Assembly: GCA_947627625.1 (NCBI GenBank)
Contig: CANQWR010000007.1
Location: 26,908 to 90,907, forward strand
Direction: 5' to 3'
Length of the DNA: 64,000 nt
DNA from: an uncultured Ruminococcus sp.
Lineage (GTDB): Bacteria; Bacillota; Clostridia; Oscillospirales; Ruminococcaceae
Positions 44,125-54,600 of this stretch are shown here, one piece after another; the first letter of the stretch is position 1; each line of letters begins with the position of its first letter. Below the pieces are notes generated by a model, which did no database searches, was not told the origin of the DNA, and was given only the letters and a program-made list of their open reading frames with translations. A program made the position numbers and the translations under genes.

Positions 44125-47100
44125 ATGATTGATAAAAATAACAGACTTGCGAGAATTGAAAAATTTTTCAAAAATCTCCCAAAAGACCTTAAAAAACAGT
44201 TTATAGACAATTACCATACCGCCAACAGAGTCGAAAAAAGAGAAATCAGTAAAATAAAAGACCCCGATAAGGGTATCCCCAAACTCCTTAAAGACGATGT
44301 CAGCAGACAAAAACTGATAGACTCCGCATACGAAACCGTAAAACAAGATGTCAACCTCAAAATAAATACCTCGTATGACAGTATAGTAAACTCCATAACA
44401 GGCGAAAATTATATCCCTTACACCATATTTTTTTTGTATCGGCTCAGTCAGTCCGAAAAAAGCGAAAACGAAAAATCGGAATACCTTGAAAAATTTTTGG
44501 GCAGCCCTCTGTTTGACTGCATAATAAAGAGAGATATAAACGGTATAGACGAATTTCACAGAAATCTCACAATGAGTGCGGTCAGAGAGGACGTTAAACT
44601 AAATCCCGTTCCGATTGACTCCCTGAAACAGTTCTCAACTGCCGTAGATGAGGAGTACTCCCCTCCCGAGACAAATTCCGACGGCAATAACAAAATAGTC
44701 CTGCTCGGCAGAATAGAGCGAAGAAATAATTTCTATAACTTTTTTCCGCAGTATGAGTACAATTGCGGACAGTTCCGTGAAATTCCCGAGGACGAACTCA
44801 CTACCCACTACCCCGAAAAGGGAAGTATAAATCTTGCAGGTCCGCCTTTCTCCGCAAAGTTAAAAACTTTTTTTGAAACCGAAATTCATGCGGATTTGAG
44901 TGACGATGTATCGGTGAAGAGTGTCTACCTCCTCGAACTCGACAACTACGACCTCCAACAAAATGACAACGATGTCTACAAAGTCAAACTCGACCTCGAA
45001 AACTTTATCCGCAAGGGTTGTGACCTCGGTAAAATGATAAGACCCGTGTCGTGCATAAGACTTTACAAAGTCGCCTACTGTGAATCGGGTGTACCCCTTG
45101 AGGCGGACTCCTTCAGCAGAAATATTTTTCTGGGCGACAATGTTGCACTCGTCGAAAATGAACCCGTGCTTCTTTTCTCCGAAAACAAATACTACGGTCC
45201 TTTTAAGGTACAGTGCAGAAAACTCGACGGAAAATTTTATATAAAACCCGATGCTGTCGAAAACGGCTTTGTTGTCCCCTACTACACCGCCGAATCGGTC
45301 AAAAAAATCGAATTTGAAAAACAGGTCTACACGGGCACATTAACCGATACTGTCTATGCCCGTGCTATCGGAGACCCTTTTCTGTTCGATGCGATAAGTG
45401 ACGAAATTCTCATTGAGAGGGCTTCCGACGAAATATCTCTCTCATCCGCCTCCGAAAATCCCGAAGAGTTTGTCCGTCTAAGAAACAGCTCCCCGTTCTT
45501 TTCAAATCTTCCCGAACGTCTTGTTGACAACAGAATAATGCGTCTGCAAAATATAATTAACTCCACGGAAAAATTCAACGGCGAAAAGCGGAAACTTCTC
45601 GAAAATCTTATAAAACTCTCCGACGAAAAGTCCTTTGAAATTCCCGACACTGTCATAACAGACTCCCGACCTTACAGGGAGCTTCAGGAGAATTTCACCG
45701 ACGAACGCAGAAAAAATGACGAAAAAGAAATAACAATACAGAAACTCGTTCAGGACAACGAACAGTTAAATACACGTCTCATGGAACTGGAGGCAAACAT
45801 CAGTTCAAATCAACTCGACCCCGAAAAAACTGCTCAATATGAAGAGGAAATCTCCCGTCTGACAGAAAAGCTGTCGGAGGAACAGGAGAAAAATCAGGCT
45901 CTTGAAAATATAGAATCCCTCCGTGAACAGCAAAAGAGACTTGAAAACAACAACGACTATCTCAGGGAAAAGGAAAAGGACTACAAGGCGAAAATATCTA
46001 CTCTACAGGGCGACATCAGCCGTGCAATAAAGGCGGGTGTAGACAGGTGTGCGGACGTGGCTTTTGAACCCTATATAGCCGATGCCATGATGAAAGCCGC
46101 TTCACAGTGGCAGAAAACTACCGAACATGAGTCCTTCATTGAGAGAAAAATTCGGACATCTTCAATAAAAAGTCCCGACATATCAGGCAGGGAACTCATT
46201 GACTATATTGTAGACTACGTCCAGAAAAGACGCAGTTACACAAGAAACCAGATACTCAATATCTATATCAGTATCGCTCAGAATTTTCTGACCGTCTTTT
46301 CGGGTGAACCCGGCAGCGGTAAGACTTCTGCCTGCAATATAATCGCCGAATCTATGGGTCTCAAAAAATTCGGACAGGATATTCAGAGATTTATTCCCGT
46401 GTCAGTTGAACGTGGGTGGTCGTCAAGGAGGGACTTCATTGGTTACTATAACCCTCTCACAAGAACTTACGACAGGAGCAGTAAAGTCTATGACGCTCTC
46501 AGACTTCTCGATGTTGAGGGAAGTGAATCTTCTTATCCGTTCCTCATCATGCTCGACGAAGCAAATTTAAGTCCGATAGAGTACTATTGGGCGGACTTTA
46601 TGCGTCTCACAGACCGCTCTTCCTCTGATCCCGTTATTGACATAGGTTCCGAAAACGATATTTTTATCCCCGAAACTCTCCGCTTTGTCGCAACCGTAAA
46701 CAACGACCAGACAACCGAAAATCTCTCACCAAGACTTATAGACAGGGCTTGTATAATAAAACTCCCCGATGTGAAACCGAAAAAGAATATTCCCGAATAC
46801 TCCCCCGATGACGTTCAGATAGTCTCGTGGCAGAATTTCAGAGAGACTTTTTCTCCGAACTCCGAACTTGTCTCGGGGACTGAAGACACCCTCGAAAAAA
46901 TATATGAACTCTTCAGCTCCTACGGAATGAGAGTCAGTCCAAGAATACAGCTCGATATTACCAAATATGTACGCTCTGCACAGTGCATTATGACCGAAGA
47001 AGCTGACGCTCTCCCAAGGGAACAGGCTCTTGACTACGCTGTTGTCCAGAAACTTCTCCCCAAAATAAACGGCTACTACTCCGACTACAAGAGATTTTTC

Positions 47101-47214
47101 GACTCCCTCAAAAATCTCTGCAAGGACAACCACCTTGTCATGACGAGAAACGCCATTGAAAATATGGAAAACTCCCAGGAGAAAAATATGGGATACTGTC
47201 AGTATCTCTTGTGA
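44125..47214 (+). CDS. McrB-like AAA+ ATPase with coiled coil
   Basis: The start is the ATG at 44125 after AAAGAGG. The 1029-residue protein has a large N-terminal region of unknown fold, a coiled coil (about 515-635) and a C-terminal AAA_5-type ATPase with Walker A GEPGSGKT (727-734), Walker B LIMLDEANLSP (about 808) and sensor-1 segment FVATVNNDQTTENLSPRLIDR. The usual McrB NTAD GTP-recognition motif is not present; NNDQ replaces it, so the nucleotide may be ATP. It is followed after 15 nt by a McrC-like nuclease gene. The pair resembles type IV modification-dependent restriction and related coiled-coil nuclease systems. Confidence 0.85.
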   Translation: MIDKNNRLARIEKFFKNLPKDLKKQFIDNYHTANRVEKREISKIKDPDKGIPKLLKDDVSRQKLIDSAYETVKQDVNLKINTSYDSIVNSITGENYIPYTIFFLYRLSQSEKSENEKSEYLEKFLGSPLFDCIIKRDINGIDEFHRNLTMSAVREDVKLNPVPIDSLKQFSTAVDEEYSPPETNSDGNNKIVLLGRIERRNNFYNFFPQYEYNCGQFREIPEDELTTHYPEKGSINLAGPPFSAKLKTFFETEIHADLSDDVSVKSVYLLELDNYDLQQNDNDVYKVKLDLENFIRKGCDLGKMIRPVSCIRLYKVAYCESGVPLEADSFSRNIFLGDNVALVENEPVLLFSENKYYGPFKVQCRKLDGKFYIKPDAVENGFVVPYYTAESVKKIEFEKQVYTGTLTDTVYARAIGDPFLFDAISDEILIERASDEISLSSASENPEEFVRLRNSSPFFSNLPERLVDNRIMRLQNIINSTEKFNGEKRKLLENLIKLSDEKSFEIPDTVITDSRPYRELQENFTDERRKNDEKEITIQKLVQDNEQLNTRLMELEANISSNQLDPEKTAQYEEEISRLTEKLSEEQEKNQALENIESLREQQKRLENNNDYLREKEKDYKAKISTLQGDISRAIKAGVDRCADVAFEPYIADAMMKAASQWQKTTEHESFIERKIRTSSIKSPDISGRELIDYIVDYVQKRRSYTRNQILNIYISIAQNFLTVFSGEPGSGKTSACNIIAESMGLKKFGQDIQRFIPVSVERGWSSRRDFIGYYNPLTRTYDRSSKVYDALRLLDVEGSESSYPFLIMLDEANLSPIEYYWADFMRLTDRSSSDPVIDIGSENDIFIPETLRFVATVNNDQTTENLSPRLIDRACIIKLPDVKPKKNIPEYSPDDVQIVSWQNFRETFSPNSELVSGTEDTLEKIYELFSSYGMRVSPRIQLDITKYVRSAQCIMTEEADALPREQALDYAVVQKLLPKINGYYSDYKRFFDSLKNLCKDNHLVMTRNAIENMENSQEKNMGYCQYLL

Positions 47215-47229
47215 AAAAGGTGAATCACC

Positions 47230-49011
47230 ATGGATAAAACAGTCAATGCGGAGCTTGTCCTCCGTTCGGGAAATCACGGCTGTATGACCGTACCGCTGTC
47301 GGCTGTTTACGAGGGAGAGGACTTTTATGACGTTCCAAGCGGCAGGGAAGTCGTCTATAATAACGATGTGTACAGATTTGAAATTTCGGGGACGGGCAAT
47401 ATTCCCGAAAAAATATACATAAATGACGAACGCTATGACACCTGTATGTATGAGGGTAACTCCCAATCGCTCCGCTTTACTCTCAAAGACTGCATAAATA
47501 ATCAGCCTTTTCTACACAGTTTCGGTGCAGTCCGTATACAGGCGGAAATAGACGGAAAACTCTATACTTCAAAGAGTATGACCGTCATGGTCTCCGACAC
47601 CGAAATAAATAACAGCGTCATGAATATGATTAACTATATACACTCCAATTTTGAACACTTCCTGTACAGGGAGGACAACTCCGACCCTGACGGAAAAATT
47701 GTCCCCATTGAGACAAAAATTGAACTCCTTGAAAAAATTTTCTGCACCTACAAAGACGCTTACCACTACCTAAAAATGAATCCGTTCTCGGGGGCAAATA
47801 CTGTTCGGAGTGTCGGAAATTTCAACAAACTCCACTCTATTTCGCACGAAACTGTCGGATATATTGTCCGTCACCCCGAACAGCTGAGACCCGTAAATTA
47901 CAACACGGGTATAAAGTACGACCGCCGTTTCTATGAACCCGAACAAACTCTTATTCAGTCAAACCGCTCCTCCTTTGATGTATACGAAAATCAGGCTGTT
48001 CTCGGCTTTCTGAAAACTGTTTCGGACGAAATTTCCCGCATGATAAAATATATTCACTCACGCTCCTACACAAAGAAAAAGACCGTCTCCAACGAAAAAT
48101 ATTTTGACTCAATGTACAGCATTTTCTCGGCAAGTATCAAAAAAATACAGGAGTATTCCCTGCAACTCTCAAATTACAGAGAGAAGTTCCAGAGGCTGTA
48201 TTATCGCTACAGAAAACTTTTTAACATAAAAGAGACCGCCGTGCGGGAAGTCCCCGCCTTTACGCCTGTTTTCAGAAATACAAGCCCCTACAGACAAATC
48301 TATCAGGAGATGTACGAGTGGTTCTCCTGTCCGAAATACGACCTCGGCAAAGAAGAGTTACTTCTCAGTTTCGCATCGACAAGCAAAATATATGAATACT
48401 ACTGCCTTGTGAAACTTCTCTGTTTCCTCGACAGATACCCCGATATGAATTTTTCGGGTGCGGAAAAAAACGTCTACACCGTCAGCAGCAGGTTCTCCTG
48501 CAACGACACCCGCTATAACAACACTTTCACTTTTTGCTGTCGGGAACTCACACTCACCCTCTTTTTTCAGCCTGTCATATATGGCGACGACTCCGCTGTG
48601 AACGGTATACGCCTTTTCAGAAATACTTCCTCAAACTGCAAGTCCGGCAACGAAAACAAGGGCAGAATTTATATGCCCGACTATTTAATTAAAATTGACT
48701 ACGGTTCACGCTGTGAGTACCTCATTCTTGACGCAAAATTCAGTACCCCTGCAAATATCCGCAAACATCAGCTTCAGGAACTCGTCTATAAATATCTGTT
48801 CTCTTTAAGCACTCTTTATCAGGAGGATTCGATCATAGGTCTTTATATAATCTGCGGAAAGACTACAGGCAGTGACGAGCCCGACATCGTTCACGACCTT
48901 GCAAACCGTATCAAAAAACCTGTCCGTCCCTTTGCGGAGATACTCATAATGAACGGCACCGACACGGCTGATTCAAATATCCCCACTCTTATATTCAAGA
49001 ATATTTTATGA
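47230..49011 (+). CDS. DUF2357/McrC-like PD-(D/E)xK nuclease
   Basis: The 593-residue protein has a beta-rich N-terminal domain, a helical middle part and a C-terminal nuclease core: YMPDYLIKID (Asp about 483), EYLILDAKFS (Asp about 500, Lys about 502), then QLQELVYKYLFSL. This spacing of D...D-x-K is that of PD-(D/E)xK endonucleases. The general layout matches the DUF2357 group related to McrC. The partner ATPase gene is directly upstream, and a GGTGAATCACC sequence sits before the ATG. It likely cuts foreign or modified DNA under control of the ATPase. Confidence 0.8.
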   Translation: MDKTVNAELVLRSGNHGCMTVPLSAVYEGEDFYDVPSGREVVYNNDVYRFEISGTGNIPEKIYINDERYDTCMYEGNSQSLRFTLKDCINNQPFLHSFGAVRIQAEIDGKLYTSKSMTVMVSDTEINNSVMNMINYIHSNFEHFLYREDNSDPDGKIVPIETKIELLEKIFCTYKDAYHYLKMNPFSGANTVRSVGNFNKLHSISHETVGYIVRHPEQLRPVNYNTGIKYDRRFYEPEQTLIQSNRSSFDVYENQAVLGFLKTVSDEISRMIKYIHSRSYTKKKTVSNEKYFDSMYSIFSASIKKIQEYSLQLSNYREKFQRLYYRYRKLFNIKETAVREVPAFTPVFRNTSPYRQIYQEMYEWFSCPKYDLGKEELLLSFASTSKIYEYYCLVKLLCFLDRYPDMNFSGAEKNVYTVSSRFSCNDTRYNNTFTFCCRELTLTLFFQPVIYGDDSAVNGIRLFRNTSSNCKSGNENKGRIYMPDYLIKIDYGSRCEYLILDAKFSTPANIRKHQLQELVYKYLFSLSTLYQEDSIIGLYIICGKTTGSDEPDIVHDLANRIKKPVRPFAEILIMNGTDTADSNIPTLIFKNIL

Positions 49012-49053
49012 TATTTTATGATATTTTATAATTTATAATATTTTAATATTTAT

Positions 49054-49084
49054 AAAAAAACAGGTCTCAGAGACCTGTTTTTTA
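49054..49084. terminator. Bidirectional terminator
   Basis: AAAAAACAGGTCT and AGACCTGTTTTTT form a stem with a 3-base loop between the convergent nuclease and sortase genes; A/T runs on both sides allow use in both directions. It overlaps the sortase stop codon. Confidence 0.85.
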
Positions 49085-49762
49085 TTTTTCGTCTTTATCC
49101 ACTCTCGTGGCACGCACTGTCACTCTGCTCTGTCCGCTAAGTGTACAGGTGAAAAGTGTCAAATCCCAACCTGTGCCGAAATCCATAGCATCTATGTCAT
49201 AGCCGTCTATTATCTCCGTCTGTAGAAGTTCATAAGTGTAGACATCTCCCCAGCCGTCCGTGAACGTTATAATATCGCCCGTGTTCAGCTGATTTATACC
49301 GCCAAAGTGTGAGCTGTAGTTGTGTGCGGCTATTATCATATTGTCTTCATAGACACTTCCCTTGTACCTGCACGGCGACATTTTCAGATTGTCGTAACTC
49401 CACTCGCTCGCAACGGGTAACTCTATGTTCAGGAGCGGTATCGAAATTATGCCGATATAATACTTGCCGTCTATCTCTATCAGCTTTTCCTCTTTCGGGA
49501 CGGTCCTCTCATAGTCCTCAAAGAGGTCGTTTTCGGGAATGCCGTAGTCCCCCTCCTTGATAGTCTCCACGGGGACTCCCCCATCGGGCGGGATACCCAT
49601 CTCTATTTTGAGTTTTGAGAGTATCTCCCCCGAGATCTCCCCGCCCTTTCTGTCTTCAAGTATATTGTATACAGCAAGGAACAATGCCGATAAAAACAGC
49701 ATTGTTCCCACGATTATCATTATTTTGCCCCTGATATTTTCAGTATCTCTGAAACTTTTCAT
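49082..49762 (-). CDS. Sortase
   Basis: The 226-residue protein has an N-terminal membrane segment (about 12-35) and a sortase fold with catalytic His147 (IIAAHNYSSHFGG), Cys206 (LTLFTCTLSG) and Arg213 or Arg217 (SRVTVRATR). Sortases cleave LPXTG motifs and link the protein to peptidoglycan or to other subunits. The gene overlaps the end of the LPQTG-protein gene by 4 nt, so that protein is its likely dedicated substrate. The class is not certain; sequence and context fit class D or a related group. Confidence 0.9.
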   Translation of the reverse strand: MKSFRDTENIRGKIMIIVGTMLFLSALFLAVYNILEDRKGGEISGEILSKLKIEMGIPPDGGVPVETIKEGDYGIPENDLFEDYERTVPKEEKLIEIDGKYYIGIISIPLLNIELPVASEWSYDNLKMSPCRYKGSVYEDNMIIAAHNYSSHFGGINQLNTGDIITFTDGWGDVYTYELLQTEIIDGYDIDAMDFGTGWDLTLFTCTLSGQSRVTVRATRVDKDEK

Positions 49763-51243
49763 TCGTAATCATTGCTCTTTGAGCGGAGTCTGTAACCTGC
49801 CCCTATCAGTATTATTCCGCTGAATGCCAGTATCGGAACGGGCCACCACAGCTGACCTGTCTGCGGGAGTTTCTCAATCACACTGTAGGAACTTCCTCCG
49901 CTGCTGCCACCGCTGTTACCGCCGCCGTAGTAGCTTCCACCGCCCGAACTTCCGCCGCCGTAGCTTCCACCGCCCGAGCTTCCGCCGTTTCCGCCACCCG
50001 AACTTCCTCCGCCCGAGCCGCCGCCGCTGCCGCCTCCGACACTTTCAGAGGACGCTACAGTAACCGAACCTCCGCCAGATGAATCATCTCCCGATGTTGT
50101 CGTGACATTGGTTCCGCCCGTTACATCTCCTGAAGACGCACCCGTGTCGGTTCCGTCCGACGAACCCGAACCGCCCGTGTAAGAAGTGGTGACAGTTCCC
50201 GAACCTCCCGAAACAGATGCTGTAGTCGCTGTTCCCGTTTTGTCGGAGACAGTGACACTTCCTGCCTGAGCAGTTCCCGTCGCCGTACTCTGTGAACCCG
50301 TGTTCTCTCCCTGTCCGACACCTGTCGAGACGGTAGTTTTTGTGGTGTTTGCAGGCTGTGTTCCTCCGCCCGAACCCGTCTTTGTTGTAGTCGTCGTGGT
50401 CGGTGTGACTGCTGTTGTTGTCACGGGAGGCGTTATGCCCGCTGTGTTCCCACCGCTGTACTGGTTTATTATCATGTGCTGTGTGTCATTGTTTGAATAT
50501 ATAGCCATGTAGTTAGGCGGAGTTCCTATCTCCTTTACACGCCAGTCCTCTCCGTCCTCTGCATTCCACTTGTACGTCCAGTCGTCCTCTTCAGTCAGCG
50601 TAACCGTCTCAACATATTCGCCGTCTCTGTAAATGTCGACCGTGATGGAATCGGGTCTGTGTCCGACAGTGTCGCCCTCCCACATCTTTTTCAGATAGTT
50701 CACAACGATAGTTCCCGCAAGTGTCAGTTTCTGACTCATCTTGCCGTCCATCACTACCTGACTTCCGTAGTGTTCCTCCGTTATCTCAAATATAGCGGGA
50801 GCTGCCATGTATGTGTACATACCGCTCTTGAACTTTTTACCGCATATCAGATACATTCCCGCATCAAGACCGTCAAAAACCGCCTTTCCGTCGGAGTCGC
50901 TGACCTGTACCTGTTCCGCTTCCACCTGGTCAATTATTACCAGATTTTCAAGTGTAGAGGCAAGTCTCGTCAGCATCTGGGCACTTAGGCTGTTGATTGA
51001 GCTGTAATAATCCTCAAATGCACCGTAGGATTCAAACGTTTCCTCATCTTTACGCAGTCCTATTTTGTAGATACTCAACTGCATTCCCTCAACTTTACTG
51101 CCCTCTACCTCACACGAAACCATCAGTGAACTTGTATCGGCGTCTGCCGAGTAAACCCCGCAGCAAAACGCCCCTGTCACCATGCACACCGCAAAAATAA
51201 TACTGCAAACTACAGCCGATATTTTTTTCACGACAATGCACAT
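49759..51243 (-). CDS. LPXTG-anchored surface protein with Gly/Ser-rich stalk
   Basis: The ATG at 51243 follows GGCGGTGAT. The 494-residue protein has a signal peptide (about 1-32), two beta-rich domains (about 33-160, with DGKAVFDGLDAGMYLICG as in Cna-B/pilin folds, and about 170-265, a Cna-B-like repeat with VDIYRDGEYVETVTL), a long Thr- then Gly/Ser-rich low-complexity stalk (about 270-450), and the sorting signal LPQTG (from about 459), a hydrophobic segment and a short charged tail. It resembles a minor pilin or adhesin. The sortase gene follows directly. Confidence 0.88.
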   Translation of the reverse strand: MCIVVKKISAVVCSIIFAVCMVTGAFCCGVYSADADTSSLMVSCEVEGSKVEGMQLSIYKIGLRKDEETFESYGAFEDYYSSINSLSAQMLTRLASTLENLVIIDQVEAEQVQVSDSDGKAVFDGLDAGMYLICGKKFKSGMYTYMAAPAIFEITEEHYGSQVVMDGKMSQKLTLAGTIVVNYLKKMWEGDTVGHRPDSITVDIYRDGEYVETVTLTEEDDWTYKWNAEDGEDWRVKEIGTPPNYMAIYSNNDTQHMIINQYSGGNTAGITPPVTTTAVTPTTTTTTKTGSGGGTQPANTTKTTVSTGVGQGENTGSQSTATGTAQAGSVTVSDKTGTATTASVSGGSGTVTTSYTGGSGSSDGTDTGASSGDVTGGTNVTTTSGDDSSGGGSVTVASSESVGGGSGGGSGGGSSGGGNGGSSGGGSYGGGSSGGGSYYGGGNSGGSSGGSSYSVIEKLPQTGQLWWPVPILAFSGIILIGAGYRLRSKSNDYE

Positions 51244-51386
51244 ATCCAATCACCGCCTTTTTTGTTAATTTATAATTTATTTATTTTATTTATAATTTTA
51301 TTCATAATTTAATTTATAATATTCACTTAAATAATGTCCGAAATTGCCGAAAAGGGTGCATATATAAAACTTCCCCCTCACTATAT

Positions 51387-51415
51387 ATCTTATCATTTAA
51401 TTTTGGTGTTGTCAA
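51387..51415 (-). promoter_or_regulatory. Promoter of the surface protein-sortase operon
   Basis: On the minus strand, TTGACA (plus 51410-51415) and TAAGAT (plus 51387-51392) have a 17-bp spacer. The leader to the start codon is ~135 nt and AT-rich. Confidence 0.75.
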
Positions 51416-51534
51416 TAGTTTTCGTGATTTTTGTATATCGTTATAAAATTTCCGTTTCCCGTTTGTGTAATTTTACAACTCGTCTTTAGTGCGTAAAACA
51501 GCCATTAAAGTTTGTGTGGGGGTGTTTCCTCTGT

Positions 51535-51690
51535 GGGAATAATCATGGGGGGTCTGGGGGGATTCTTCCCCCCAGCGGGGTCAAGGGGCGGAGCCCCTTG
51601 CGGGGGTTTGGGGGCAGAGCCCCCTGCCCCTTATCGTTTTAATGGGGGGCTTGGGGGGCAACGCCCCCCAACTCCCTATGTCGTAGGACA
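51535..51690. repeat. G/C-run repeat cluster 10
   Basis: A forward module from ATCATGGGGGGTCTGG (about 51541), hairpins GGGGGCAGAGCCCCC and GGGGGGCAACGCCCCCC, and CCCCTTATCGTTTTAA lie after the helicase stop codon. The cluster ends against the helicase gene. Confidence 0.9.
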
Positions 51691-51692
51691 GA

Positions 51693-54600
51693 TTATTTAT
51701 TTCCGAAATATATATCCGCCAATATGACCGCTGTCAAATCTTTGTCTTCTTTTCCCCTCCACGCACATATGAACCTTATAACCGCATCGTACGGCTTATA
51801 CCCCAAAGAAATAAGTCTTTTGACCTTCGCATTGCAGTCCTTTGAAAACTGCAATACGGGCAAAATTTTACCGTCTATCTTTGCGTACAGTTTGTTTCCC
51901 CTGCCTGCAAGGTGCATACCGCTTTTCAGTCTGATAATCTGCTCTTTTTTGTTCTTGAAAAAATCAAGATAAACGTCTTCGTGGGTGAGCTGTAATATCA
52001 GTTCCGACGGCTTGGGATATGTTTTTATGTCAATTTCACGGGAAGTCGCATACTCCGCATACTTGTCAAAAGTATTGCCGAAATAGTGAATGTGAAGCAG
52101 TTCCTTAGCCCTTGTCATCCCGACATACAGTTTCCTCTTCTCCTCGTCACTGTTCATGTCAACTCTTCCGATAAACATATAGACATTGTCAAATTCCCTG
52201 CCCTTTGACTTGTGCATTGTGGAAATAGTTATGATACCCTTTTCGTCTGTATAAAAATCCTCTTCCTTCGATTCGTGCAGAAACATCTCCAAATCAGTGC
52301 AGTATTTCTTGTGATTTACCTCCCCGAACGTGTCCAGTATCTTCATAACAAACGGCAGACAGGTGCTGTCTCTGTACTGCTCTTTCAGTGCTTTTACCGC
52401 ACTTTCCCACTGTTCGTCACTTATGACGGGCGAACTGCTGTTCAGCTTTTTCAGAATTTTCAGAAAATACCGTATCTCCGCAATGTTGTATATATCAAAG
52501 CCTTTAATTGACTCTATCAGCTTTGCGGGGATATTCCTCTGTCTGAGTACGCCGAGAATCAAAAGTGCTTCCTGATTTGTATTCGTTAGAATGCAGGTTG
52601 TCCCCTCTGCCCCGACAGACAGCACGTCCTCAACAATTGCAGTCTCCATATTATTCCCCGTGTGCTTTATCAGCTTGACTTCCCCAATGCTCTCCTTGAC
52701 GGCTTTTATGTCCTCATCTTTCATTCTGTCGGATATGGATTTTACAAACTCATTCGCAAACGAAATTATACTCCGACTGCTCCTGTAATTGTCAATAAGT
52801 GAGTACTGTTTCGCACTGTGTTCCGTGATAAATGACCTGAAATATTTTGAGTCCGAACCACGAAATTTATATATATTCTGGTCGTCGTCCCCCACCGCAA
52901 TTACACGCATATCCTCATTCCGCTCCATGAGTGCCTCGACAAGGCGGTATTCATGAATGTCCATGTCCTGTGCCTCGTCTATTACAAGGACAGACTTTGT
53001 TATCCTGCCCAAATCAACGTCACCGCTGCGTATCAGGTCTCCCGCCTTTTTGACGATTGTCTTCATCTCGTCTACATCCCTTATATTGCCTATCTTTCCC
53101 AGTAAATCAAAACAGTATGAGTGAAATGTCTTTATCTCGACAAACCCGACTGCATTGCCGATTAACTCATAAAGACGCTGTTTGAACTCATTGGCTGCGG
53201 CACGGGAAAACGTCAGCATGAGAAGTTGCTCGTGCTTAGTGTCTTCAAGTAAAAAAATTGATGCCAACTTGTGCACAAGTACTCTCGTCTTACCGCTCCC
53301 CGGTCCCGCCGAAACGACAATGTGCCTCGTTTTGTCCTTATCCCGCACTTTGTCATTGATAATTTCAAGCTGTCTCTCCGACAGAGAGCCGAATAACTGT
53401 CTGTACTTTTCGGGAGTTATATTATTCTCAATCTGCTTTACACGCTCAGCCGAAAAGTATTGCGACAGAAATTTTTTGTAGTCCATATTGAAATAGTCGT
53501 TTACAAACTGCAAAGCCCTTTCGGGGTCTCGCACCATCATGTCGGCGTACTCCCCCACAATATGTATCTGCTGTGTCTTCTGTTTATAAAACTCGTCAAG
53601 CTTTTTGTAGTTCTCTTTCTTATACTGTTCAAGATTATTAAGTTTAAGTCTCGTTATACGCATTCCGCCGTAAAGTACTAAAAAACCGCCCTCCAATCTC
53701 AACGCTCCTATCTTTGACAGAAACAAAAGTGCCTCCTCTATGTCGCTCCTGTCCGTCTCCACGGAAGACTTCTCCCGATAGGCGTTCTGTAGTTCCAGCA
53801 CAGAAAAGCCGACGAGAAATTCGTTCTTGCGGCCCGTGTCCTTACCGCTGATGTTGAAAAGATAGTTTATTATAAATTCCGCAACGTCATAGCTCTTTTT
53901 ACGTATCTCCCCGATTTCGTCAATCCCCATTTTCGGAGTTATTATAACTCTGTTTGTGGCTTGGTCCTGTTGCTTCTGTATGTAACCCCGTATTGTCCAG
54001 TAATAAAACAGTGTCTTTATATTTTTTACCGAACTCGTCTTTACTCCCCCTGCAAGTGCCGATTCGTTCAGCTCCTTGTAATTCATACAAAGGTTTTCTT
54101 CGTTTATGTAACCAAGCAGAAACTCTTCAAGTCTCCTGAACCTGCGGAAGGCGTTCATTGACTTGTTTACAGTGTCGTTCTCCTTTTGTATATATGCGGT
54201 GAGGTCTTTTGCGTCCGCAAGCAGACCGTCCTCACGCATCTGTTGAATAGAGTGGATAATTTCCGATTTTTTTATACCAAGTCTGTCGGCGATGTAGTCC
54301 ACCCTTGATTCTGCGTCTGCATTCCCCGCACGCTCTATACTCTTGCTCGAAATCAGTGATTTTATAATTCTCTTTGCGGTCGTGCGTTCTTCGTCACTCC
54401 GAAATTCCGCCGAACCGTCGATGTGTTCGACAGCTTCTCCCATATTTTTCACAAGTATACTCGTCGCATATACCCTCGGCACGTTCTTGCCACGCTTTAT
54501 ATATCCCGCATTTTCAAGAGCCTGTATAGCCGTCTTGACCCTCGTCTCTATGTCGGATACACTGTCGTCCCAACCCGCTTGTCTCGCCACTTCAAGCGGT

